Below, piece by piece: positions 24,745-32,210 of a DNA stretch of 38,929 bases. This DNA is from Flavobacteriaceae bacterium (GTDB lineage: Bacteria > Bacteroidota > Bacteroidia > Flavobacteriales > Weeksellaceae): the NCBI GenBank assembly GCA_031276535.1, contig JAISMV010000037.1:1-38929 (forward strand), read 5' to 3'. Numbering within the stretch: the stretch's first letter is position 1; each line of letters begins with the position of its first letter. The position numbers were made by a program, and so were the translations under genes. The notes beneath the pieces were generated by a model. The model did no database searches, was not told the DNA's origin, and saw nothing but the letters and a program-made list of their open reading frames with translations.

Positions 24745-25142
24745 AACATACTACTGTCATACTTCTTTGCTTTACACTCTTGCTTTTTTCTTGCCAACAC
24801 GCATTGGAAAAGCCGAAAGACCTGCTGTCCAAGGAAGAGATGGCTTCCATTCTGACGGAAATATATCTTTATAAACAAACTCCCGGAAATATTCTTTTAA
24901 GCAAAAAAGATGCCTTTACTATTTATGTGTCCTTATTCAAAGCACATAATACTACTAAAGAAATATTTCAGGAAAGCTACAATTACTACTACACAGATGC
25001 AACCGCGCTGGAGGAAATTTATGACAATGTAATCAATAACTTAAAAGATAAGTTATCCGAAGAACAACAGAAACGGTTAAAAAAAGAAGGAATTCTTATT
25101 TCAGAAGAAGAAGAAGAAAAAGAAGAAAAAGAAGAAAAATGA
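24741..25142 (+). CDS. DUF4296 family lipoprotein
   Basis: 133 residues with a type II signal peptide and lipobox LLFSC (Cys18). The conserved DUF4296 part starts LLSKEEMASILTEIYLYK and is helical. The C-terminus is low-complexity (SEEEEEKEEKEEK), encoded by GAA-rich repeats at 25105-25141. ATGA overlaps tie it to the DPM1-like gene before it and the thioredoxin-like gene after it, so the three are translationally coupled. This order is common in flavobacteria; function is unknown. Confidence 0.85.
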   Translation: MKHTTVILLCFTLLLFSCQHALEKPKDLLSKEEMASILTEIYLYKQTPGNILLSKKDAFTIYVSLFKAHNTTKEIFQESYNYYYTDATALEEIYDNVINNLKDKLSEEQQKRLKKEGILISEEEEEKEEKEEK

Positions 25143-25624
25143 AAAATATCAGTACTTTATTGTTGCTTTTATGCATTTCCACTTCCCTTTTTTCCCAAAA
25201 GAAAAAACTTTATGTTCCGGAAGATGATGTGCAACAAAAAATAGACTCTTCCCTTTCCGTAGCTAAGCAGGAACACAAATTCGTTTTACTGCAAATAGGG
25301 GGAAACTGGTGTATATGGTGTTTGCGTTTCCACGACCTGATTCGGAATACTCCCGAACTGAAAAAAGTAATGGATGATAATTTCGTCGTATACCACGTAA
25401 ATTATTCTCAGGAAAATAAAAACGAGAAAATCCTTTCAAAATTAGGCTATCCCCAACGTTTCGGATTTCCCGTCTTTGTGATCTTAAATGAAAAAGGCGA
25501 AAGAATTCACACCCAGCAAACCGACTTTTTAGAAGACGGCGCCGGATATGACATCAAAAAAGTTCAAAACTTTTTAATTCAATGGTCGCCTAAGGCGTTA
25601 GACCCTGAAACATATCAACCCTGA
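25139..25624 (+). CDS. Exported thioredoxin-fold protein
   Basis: 161 residues with a type I signal peptide (cleavage near FSQ, residue 20). The thioredoxin-like domain has WCIWC (Cys58 and Cys61), preceded by LLQIGGNWC and followed by a cis-Pro candidate in FGFPVFVILNEKG. It resembles the thioredoxin_7/DUF255-like group acting in the periplasm, probably in disulfide reduction or folding. It is the last gene of the DPM1-DUF4296 operon, ending near a hairpin at 25657-25673. Confidence 0.87.
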   Translation: MKNISTLLLLLCISTSLFSQKKKLYVPEDDVQQKIDSSLSVAKQEHKFVLLQIGGNWCIWCLRFHDLIRNTPELKKVMDDNFVVYHVNYSQENKNEKILSKLGYPQRFGFPVFVILNEKGERIHTQQTDFLEDGAGYDIKKVQNFLIQWSPKALDPETYQP

Positions 25625-25656
25625 AACGGTTTTATTCCGCCCTTTCTCCGAAAAGA

Positions 25657-25673
25657 AAAAAACCTCCGGTTTT
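25657..25673 (+). terminator. Probable terminator after the thioredoxin-like gene
   Basis: AAAACC and GGTTTT form a short stem around a TCC loop, preceded by an A-rich tract. The T-tract is broken by G, so it is only a moderate candidate. Confidence 0.4.
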
Positions 25674-25788
25674 GTTCCCTAAAAACTTCCGTCTCTTAAA
25701 TGACCGAACAATACCCTATAAATCTATGAGTTTTTGTGAAGAATCGGTTACAGAACGGCATTTAATTACTCTAAACAAAAGAATTACG

Positions 25789-25796
25789 TATCTTTG
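25789..25796 (+). promoter_or_regulatory. Predicted -7 promoter element of the DUF6909 gene
   Basis: TATCTTTG matches TAnnTTTG. It overlaps an alternative TTG start at 25794, which argues that the true start is the ATG at 25812, with a leader of only about ten bases. Confidence 0.5.
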
Positions 25797-25811
25797 TTAA
25801 AAATTAGTGTG

Positions 25812-27479
25812 ATGGCTGTGTATAAAGCAAGAGAGTCGACAGATGTTATTGAAAGACTATACATTACAATGCGTCATCTGTTCAACAGAGGAGGGTTTAA
25901 ACCTACCGGAACCTCCGGGTTGGAATTAAGGAATTATCTATTAAAACTAAATCCGGAAATATACGGCTCTATAACTGACCCTGACAAGGTAGAACTTAAC
26001 GGGCTGATCTATGTTCTGGACAGACTTCCCAAAGGAATTGAAGAATGTTCCTCTATATTTCTTACCTCTAATGAAGGATTAGATAAATCTTCCTTCACTC
26101 CCATATATCCTAAAAAAAGAAGAAGAACCTGCTATCGGGTAGACGAACACCAGATGAATATCGAAGTTCTGCTGGGAAGATCGGAAATCTATGATATTCT
26201 TACCCACCTGACATTTTTATACAACGAGGCAGACAAAATCCGGAAACGTACCCATGATTTTAACGGCAAAGCCGGAAGGATCTGGATATCCGTGGAAAAA
26301 GCCGCGCTAAGCACAGAACCCCTGAAAAGAAAAGAACGGGAAGTCATATTGGCTCATATATCCACAATTCTGGGAAGAAGCTTTGGCGAAGTAGTCACTG
26401 CGTATAAAAATTTTCAGGAAACGAACGATCCTGACCGGTTTATTGCCATCATATACCAATTGGGGAAAGTCAGTAAAGAAGACTTTTCAGGAATTCGCAG
26501 GAGAGAGATCTTTTTCAGTTCCATTTTAAAAGAACGCGTAGGGCATCATTTATTTGGAGACAAATGGGCTGAAAACGTAAAAAAAACGCTTGCTAAAAAT
26601 AAATTCCTACATAAAAAAATACATATTATAAGCTCTAACATGCACAGCGTGAAAAATATGCTGTATGCTTTTGATTCCTTAAATAAACAATATTCCCTGC
26701 CGGAAGAATTAAAAATATATGAAGAACTAAGTGAAAATCTGGATTTGGTGGAAACCGTGAAAAATCACGCACAGAAAAACGGAATGATCTATATTAAGGA
26801 TATAAGCGGCTCCAATATTGATGTGCAAATCTTTGATCTATCAAAAGTTAACTTCAAAAACACTACTTTTAAAGATATAGAAAATATAAATCGGGAAGAT
26901 ATTTTAATTGTTTTCGATTATGCTTTTGGAGAGCAAGCCTTTGAGGTAATGGATGAATTATTACGGCCTTTTAAGACTGCCAAAGAAAAAATAACGCTGA
27001 ATGTTGAATCCATCTCCATTTTAGGAAAAGCCGGTATTTTGGTGGGAGACAAAGGAGACATCATGATTCCGGATTCCCATATCTTTGAAGGAACTGCCGA
27101 TAATTACCCTTTCCATAACGAACTGTCACTTCAGGATTTTAAGGGATTTAATATAAATGCTTACAAGGGAGCCATGATAACCGTATTGGGAACCTCCTTG
27201 CAAAATAAAGATGTGCTGACTTATTTTATGGAAACTTCCTGGAAAGCCATCGGGTTGGAAATGGAAGGCGCTCATTATCAGAAGGCTATTCAGGTAGCCT
27301 CAAAGATCCGTCATCACATAGAAGAAAATGTCAAATTACGATATGCGTATTATGCCTCCGATAACCCTTTGGAAACAGGAAGCACTCTGGCTTCCGGAGG
27401 ATTGGGACTAACCGGGGTGAAGCCTACGTATCTGATCACGCAAAAAATCCTGGAGCAAATTCTGACCACGAAAAACTAA
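25812..27479 (+). CDS. DUF6909 family protein
   Basis: A 555-residue cytoplasmic protein with no signal or membrane segments. It matches DUF6909, a family of Bacteroidota with no assigned function. The N-terminal two thirds are helical, with conserved TMRHLFNRGG near the start and a Lys/Arg-rich YPKKRRRTCYRVDEHQ segment. The last third (from about residue 350) has alternating strands and ends with VLGTSL, then WKAIGLEMEGAHYQKAI and YYASDNPL. The EMEGA and SDxPL pieces recall the substrate-binding region of nucleoside phosphorylase-fold enzymes such as AMP nucleosidase; this is an inference. I prefer the ATG at 25812 because the promoter element covers the earlier TTG at 25794. It appears to be monocistronic. 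Confidence 0.78.
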   Translation: MAVYKARESTDVIERLYITMRHLFNRGGFKPTGTSGLELRNYLLKLNPEIYGSITDPDKVELNGLIYVLDRLPKGIEECSSIFLTSNEGLDKSSFTPIYPKKRRRTCYRVDEHQMNIEVLLGRSEIYDILTHLTFLYNEADKIRKRTHDFNGKAGRIWISVEKAALSTEPLKRKEREVILAHISTILGRSFGEVVTAYKNFQETNDPDRFIAIIYQLGKVSKEDFSGIRRREIFFSSILKERVGHHLFGDKWAENVKKTLAKNKFLHKKIHIISSNMHSVKNMLYAFDSLNKQYSLPEELKIYEELSENLDLVETVKNHAQKNGMIYIKDISGSNIDVQIFDLSKVNFKNTTFKDIENINREDILIVFDYAFGEQAFEVMDELLRPFKTAKEKITLNVESISILGKAGILVGDKGDIMIPDSHIFEGTADNYPFHNELSLQDFKGFNINAYKGAMITVLGTSLQNKDVLTYFMETSWKAIGLEMEGAHYQKAIQVASKIRHHIEENVKLRYAYYASDNPLETGSTLASGGLGLTGVKPTYLITQKILEQILTTKN

Positions 27480-27622
27480 TTTATGACCAAAAACAGCATT
27501 CTCTTTTTAATTTCTAAACTTAATCCTCCGGGTTTTATTCCGCTTAAAAGCACTTCCGCCTCCTGTATGCGGACTTATGCTTTCTGTTTCACTCCCCAAT
27601 CTATAAAAATACCTCATCTATT

Positions 27623-28579
27623 TTGAAAAAGAACATTTTTAATGCGGCAATAGTCGGTTTCGGACATATAGGAAAATTACATCTGGAAACTATTTCCTCA
27701 ATAAAAGAATTAAATGTATGTGCTATAGTAGATTCCGCTCCTGTAGAAAGTGAATTGCCTGTTTTTCCGTCTATAAAGGAATGCCATCTCTCTCACCCTG
27801 AAATAGATCTGTATATCATTGCAACGCCTAACGGGTACCATTACCAGCAGGCAAAAGAGGTCTTGGAATTACAAAAAAACGTTTTAGTGGAAAAACCCAT
27901 TGCCCTGCATAAAAAACAGGTGGAAGAACTAATAACCCTTTCTCATAAATATAATGTCCGAATTTTCACTTCCCTGCAACTCCGATTTTCTCCTGTTATT
28001 GATTATGTGAAAAAATTATGTGAAAAAAATTTATTAGGACAGCTTTATCTGGTATCCGTCGAATGCTTCTGGAACAGGAATACGGCCTACTATGAAAAAA
28101 GTTCCTGGCATGGAACCCAAAAGACCGACGGAGGAATATTGTTCACTCAGTTTTCTCATTTTTTAGACATACTGTTCTATCTTCTTGGAAATTTAGAATT
28201 GGTAAGCAGCAAAACGGAAAACTTTTCACATCAAAACTGTATAGATTTTCCAGATACGGGTATTTTACAGTTTAAATCGGGGGAAACATTGGGCAGTATG
28301 GTTTACACCATTTCCACCTATGAAAAAAATTTTGAATCTTCCATTACTTTAATTGCAGAAAAAGGAACGATAAAAATCAGCGGACAATACATGAATCAGC
28401 TCTTATATCACCACGTAGAAAACACAAACCCTGTAAAAATGGAATGCAAAACAACCCGATTCCATAAAGATCTTTACGAAAATATCCTCCTTTCACTAGA
28501 TAAAAATATTCCCTCAATTGCTGATGCTGAAAATACTATGGATGTCATCGAATTCATTGAAAAAATCATGAAAGAATAA
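27623..28579 (+). CDS. Gfo/Idh/MocA family oxidoreductase
   Basis: 318 residues with an N-terminal Rossmann fold, AAIVGFGHIGKLH (about 8-20), the family motif VEKPIALHK with its conserved Lys (about 92-100), and the C-terminal substrate domain with QLRFSPVIDYVKKL and GGILFTQFSHFLD (the His is a catalytic candidate). Such enzymes oxidise or reduce a sugar or cyclitol, often a nucleotide sugar, with NAD(P). The substrate is unknown. No ATG precedes the conserved N-terminus in frame, so the TTG at 27623 must be the start. It is alone and converges with the Gcr-type gene. Confidence 0.88.
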   Translation: MKKNIFNAAIVGFGHIGKLHLETISSIKELNVCAIVDSAPVESELPVFPSIKECHLSHPEIDLYIIATPNGYHYQQAKEVLELQKNVLVEKPIALHKKQVEELITLSHKYNVRIFTSLQLRFSPVIDYVKKLCEKNLLGQLYLVSVECFWNRNTAYYEKSSWHGTQKTDGGILFTQFSHFLDILFYLLGNLELVSSKTENFSHQNCIDFPDTGILQFKSGETLGSMVYTISTYEKNFESSITLIAEKGTIKISGQYMNQLLYHHVENTNPVKMECKTTRFHKDLYENILLSLDKNIPSIADAENTMDVIEFIEKIMKE

Positions 28580-28657
28580 AAATCAACCGTAGATCCGGGA
28601 ATATGAATATCAACTTATAGCAGGGACGGGCGATGCCCTAAGCAAATCGTTTTACTT

Positions 28658-30589
28658 TTATTTCACCGGCAGGAAAAAGCAAATGGGATTTTTTATAAAT
28701 AATTTTAATGCCGAATATAAAATTTTTCCCATCTCCTTTGTCGGAACATTAACCGATTTCATTGCCACCCAAAGGGAAAGTGAAAAACTAACCAGAAAAT
28801 TAAATATTCCTATCCCGAATATTCCCACAAAACCTGTTAGGAATTCCTTCCAGGAGATGTCAAAATTAAAATAGCACAAAGCCATCGCATAGTTCCCCCC
28901 GGAAAAAGTAATATGCCTTATATCAAAGGGAATTCCTAAAAAATTTCCTATTAAAAATGCACTTCCTAAACACAGACCTAAAAAAACATTTCCGGAAATT
29001 CCTCCTATTTTATTTTCATACCAGTTCCCCCATTTCCTTCTTTTCTTTTCTTTCACAAATTTCTTCAGTAACGGATGATTGTAGAGCCTTTCGGGAATAT
29101 TATGATAGCGGGTATAATTCTCCGTCAAACCGGACACCAATCCGGATAAAAACAAAAATATTCCGGCAATGGAAGCATACCAAAAAATTTTAAAATCGAG
29201 ATTTACTACTTCCCCTCGGAATTTCTCTGCTTTGTGCAGGTTAATTAATTCGATACCCGTAGAATATGACAACAAATAGAATATCAGTACAGCGGTTACG
29301 AAGACCGCCAATACATTCCCTATAAAAGCGATAAACTGACTTCTGAACAACCGGATGAATAATAATCCGAATTCTTTGTAATCACTGACTGATTTTTCAT
29401 CCTGATTTAATGTGTGCGCCAGGGCGGCAGCCGTCATGGCGGGCTGTTTGGTCGCTAAGACCCAGTGCATCAAATAAATTGCCACAAACCCCCAGGCATA
29501 GTTAAAACTATATAACATTGCCTGTGTAAACGGTGCATAAGTTCCCATACCCATTTGTGCTTTTATGAAACACAAAACGGCTACCAGAAAACCTCCTCCC
29601 ATTGCCGAATAAAACATCTGCATATATTCTTTAGGAGTAGTGGTTATATATTTTTCTCCGGTTTGCCTGTTATGCCATATCACTAAAGAAGTTAGTATGT
29701 AAATAGTACTTTGAAAGGAATTTATTATACTGCTTTTGGGTGAATAAAATCCGAGCCAGTTTTTGGTGATATTTGCCATAGCAAAGGTCAAGGATTCATT
29801 ATCCAATAAATGTAAGGCATGCAGCAAAATTGAAATCCTTTCCAGCTGCTGTCTTAAACAGGTTATTTTGATGGTTATCTGTAAAGAAATTCCTTTCTTT
29901 TCTTTCTGGTTGATAATATTATCCAGATATATCTGACAAGTCTTAATCTGATACTCCAACTTCCCGATCTTGTCGGAATCAACAATTTCATGATCCTGAA
30001 GGATTCGGATTAAATTCCGGGCTAACTTTTGGAAGGGATTTTCTTCTATGCTTTTAATCTGGCTCATTTTAAAGACTTCCGTATCCGCCGCCCCTCCTAC
30101 TATTCTGTCTATTAAAATAAGCGCTCCTTCCCGTATTTGTTTTTTTACATATTCTCTGTTACAAATCACCGTATCACCCTTAAACAAGGCTTCATAGAAC
30201 TTTAACCAGCGGTCAACAGGAATTAACTTCACAAAATTGTGATTGCCATTTGAATACAAAACCTCGTTTGTTAATGACAAAAGGGTTTCATCATCCGATA
30301 TCTGAGGTAATATTTTATTTCCAATATGTCTAAAGAGTAAGGTTATGAGCTTATCGTCCGAAAGAATCCTGAAATCGGTCATGAATTTCTGCATGTGAAT
30401 ATTCCTGAAAATAGGAATCAACTGTCCGATGAATTTTTCTTTAATGATCGGGTTCGCAGCAATGGCTTCCGTAAGAAAATCTATAAACTCAATAGAATCA
30501 CTGAAATATCTTCTCCCATACCGTATCAGACTCAACAAAAAATTCCTTTCTCCTGTCTTAGTTAAAATCTTTTCTAATTTTTCTGTCAT
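28658..30589 (-). CDS. Gcr-type 'site-specific recombinase' family membrane protein
   Basis: 643 residues. The N-terminal ~300 residues are soluble and helical; the C-terminal part has about six membrane helices, with conserved HNRQTGEKYITTTPKEYM, GMGTYAPFTQAMLYSFNYAW and KQPAMTAAALA. This matches the family annotated as site-specific recombinase (Neisseria Gcr, PF10136). I see no tyrosine- or serine-recombinase catalytic motif, and the protein is clearly an inner-membrane protein. The recombinase name should therefore be treated with caution; true function is unknown. It stands alone between two plus-strand genes. Confidence 0.85.
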   Translation of the reverse strand: MTEKLEKILTKTGERNFLLSLIRYGRRYFSDSIEFIDFLTEAIAANPIIKEKFIGQLIPIFRNIHMQKFMTDFRILSDDKLITLLFRHIGNKILPQISDDETLLSLTNEVLYSNGNHNFVKLIPVDRWLKFYEALFKGDTVICNREYVKKQIREGALILIDRIVGGAADTEVFKMSQIKSIEENPFQKLARNLIRILQDHEIVDSDKIGKLEYQIKTCQIYLDNIINQKEKKGISLQITIKITCLRQQLERISILLHALHLLDNESLTFAMANITKNWLGFYSPKSSIINSFQSTIYILTSLVIWHNRQTGEKYITTTPKEYMQMFYSAMGGGFLVAVLCFIKAQMGMGTYAPFTQAMLYSFNYAWGFVAIYLMHWVLATKQPAMTAAALAHTLNQDEKSVSDYKEFGLLFIRLFRSQFIAFIGNVLAVFVTAVLIFYLLSYSTGIELINLHKAEKFRGEVVNLDFKIFWYASIAGIFLFLSGLVSGLTENYTRYHNIPERLYNHPLLKKFVKEKKRRKWGNWYENKIGGISGNVFLGLCLGSAFLIGNFLGIPFDIRHITFSGGNYAMALCYFNFDISWKEFLTGFVGIFGIGIFNFLVSFSLSLWVAMKSVNVPTKEMGKILYSALKLFIKNPICFFLPVK

Positions 30590-30972
30590 CTTTATTTTTC
30601 AGAGCCCACAAATATACTAAAAAATTTATTTTATCCGTTAATGTGTTTTTCAATTCCATAATTATTTATCATTGCTATTAGTTTTTTAACAATAATTTAA
30701 CAACAACCTTGTGTAATGGACAATATTATGCCAAAGAAAAAAGATACGGTGAATGAATACCTATAATTTTTAAAGAACGAGTACCGAAAATAAAAAACCA
30801 TTCCGAAAATAATCTCTTTTTCTTATAAAGAACTGGGTTGCATTGATACCTGAATCTGCAATGTAAAGAAATTCCGAAAAAATAGTCAGAATACTAGTGA
30901 TAAAATTGTAATTTTACGACTTGATTTTAATCATAAATATTAGATCCAGATTATCTAAAAGACCGAACACAA
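30590..30972. other. 383 bp intergenic region, nothing recognised
   Basis: AT-rich region between the divergent Gcr-type gene and nhaA. It contains a short 16-codon frame (from about 30717) that I do not believe is a gene. TAATTTTA at about 30910 is one base off TAnnTTTG and might serve nhaA. No RNA structure is recognised. Confidence 0.4.
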
Positions 30973-32163
30973 ATGAATAAAATAAACCGATTGTTTAAAG
31001 AGTTTTTGGAAAATGAGAAAACGACAGGAATTATCTTAATTTTTTGTACTATTTTCTCTCTTATATTAGCCAATTCTGCCTTTCAAATCCCTTATCTGCA
31101 ATTTTGGGAAACTCCGATTCAGTTACAATTCGGAAGTTTTAATTTTTTCAGTCATCACGGAGAACCTTTGGATCTTGCTACCTTTATAAATGATGCTTTG
31201 ATGGCGGTGTTTTTTCTGATGATCGGATTAGAATTGAACCGGGAGATCCACATCGGAGAACTTTCCGATCTTAAGCAGGCTCTCCTGCCTATCTTTGGAG
31301 CTTTAGGGGGAATGTTGGTTCCTGCGGCTATATACGTATGGTTTAATTACGGAACGGAAACTCTTTCGGGGGCAGGAATCCCCATGGCTACGGATATTGC
31401 GTTTGCCTTAGGAATCCTTTCGTTATTGGGAAATAAAGTGCCTTTGGCATTACGTGTTTTTTTAACCGCTTTGGCTGTAATTGATGATTTGGGTGCCATT
31501 CTGGTTATTGCCGTTTTCTATACAAAAGACCTTTCCTTATTCTCTTTAGGAATCGCTCTGGCAATCTGGTTAATACTTTTAATCCTTAATAAGCTAAAGG
31601 TCAAATCCTTAATTCCCTATATTTTAGGAGGAATTACCATGTGGTACTTTATGCTGAATTCCGGGGTACATGCCACTATCACCGGAGTATTGCTGGCTTT
31701 TATCATTCCTTTCGGAAATGGCGGTAAGGACACCAAATCGTACCAGTTACTGGCTATGCTTCACCATCCGGTAAGTTTTATCATTCTTCCTGTTTTTGCT
31801 TTGGCGAATACGGCTATAATCATAGATTCCGATTTTCAGAATCTTTTCAACCAGAACTACAGCATGGGAATTTTTTGGGGACTCTTAGTAGGAAAACCTT
31901 TGGGAATCTTTTTATTCACCTTTCTTACCTGTGCTATCAAATTGTGCAAACTTCCTTCAGAAATAGACTGGAAACAGATGACGGGCGTCGGATGTCTGGG
32001 CGGAATCGGATTTACCATGTCCATATTCATCGTTTTGCTTGCATTTGATCCGGCAACTCACCCGGATTATATCAATAATTCCAAATTCATGATTCTGGTT
32101 ACCTCCTTATGTTCTGCCATAGTAGGGTATTCCTATTTAAGCTTTGTGTATCGAAAAAAATAG
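30973..32163 (+). CDS. nhaA: Na+/H+ antiporter NhaA
   Basis: An inner-membrane electrogenic antiporter exchanging Na+ (or Li+) for protons, used for pH and salt homeostasis. The 396-residue protein has about 12 helices. The functional aspartates are present: Asp141 in MATDIAFALG, and the pair Asp171/Asp172 in VIDDLGAILVIAVFYT, matching E. coli Asp133, Asp163 and Asp164 with the same spacing. GLELNREIHIGEL is also family-typical. It is 47 bp upstream of the M16 peptidase gene, which may be cotranscribed. Confidence 0.96.
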   Translation: MNKINRLFKEFLENEKTTGIILIFCTIFSLILANSAFQIPYLQFWETPIQLQFGSFNFFSHHGEPLDLATFINDALMAVFFLMIGLELNREIHIGELSDLKQALLPIFGALGGMLVPAAIYVWFNYGTETLSGAGIPMATDIAFALGILSLLGNKVPLALRVFLTALAVIDDLGAILVIAVFYTKDLSLFSLGIALAIWLILLILNKLKVKSLIPYILGGITMWYFMLNSGVHATITGVLLAFIIPFGNGGKDTKSYQLLAMLHHPVSFIILPVFALANTAIIIDSDFQNLFNQNYSMGIFWGLLVGKPLGIFLFTFLTCAIKLCKLPSEIDWKQMTGVGCLGGIGFTMSIFIVLLAFDPATHPDYINNSKFMILVTSLCSAIVGYSYLSFVYRKK

Positions 32164-32210
32164 TTTCATGAATACTTTCAAACCTTAAACCTTATAAAAC
32201 CTTAATTCTT

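Noticed and set aside
25794..25811. Earlier TTG start for the DUF6909 protein
   Set aside because: The TTG lies inside the predicted -7 promoter element; the ATG at 25812 is more plausible.
28628..28638. GGGC-GAT-GCCC hairpin between the convergent oxidoreductase and Gcr-type genes
   Set aside because: A four-base stem with no T-tract on either strand; too weak to call a terminator.
30717..30767. A 16-codon reading frame (beginning MDNIMPKKK) between the Gcr-type gene and nhaA
   Set aside because: Very short, without a promoter element or any recognisable homology; likely chance.
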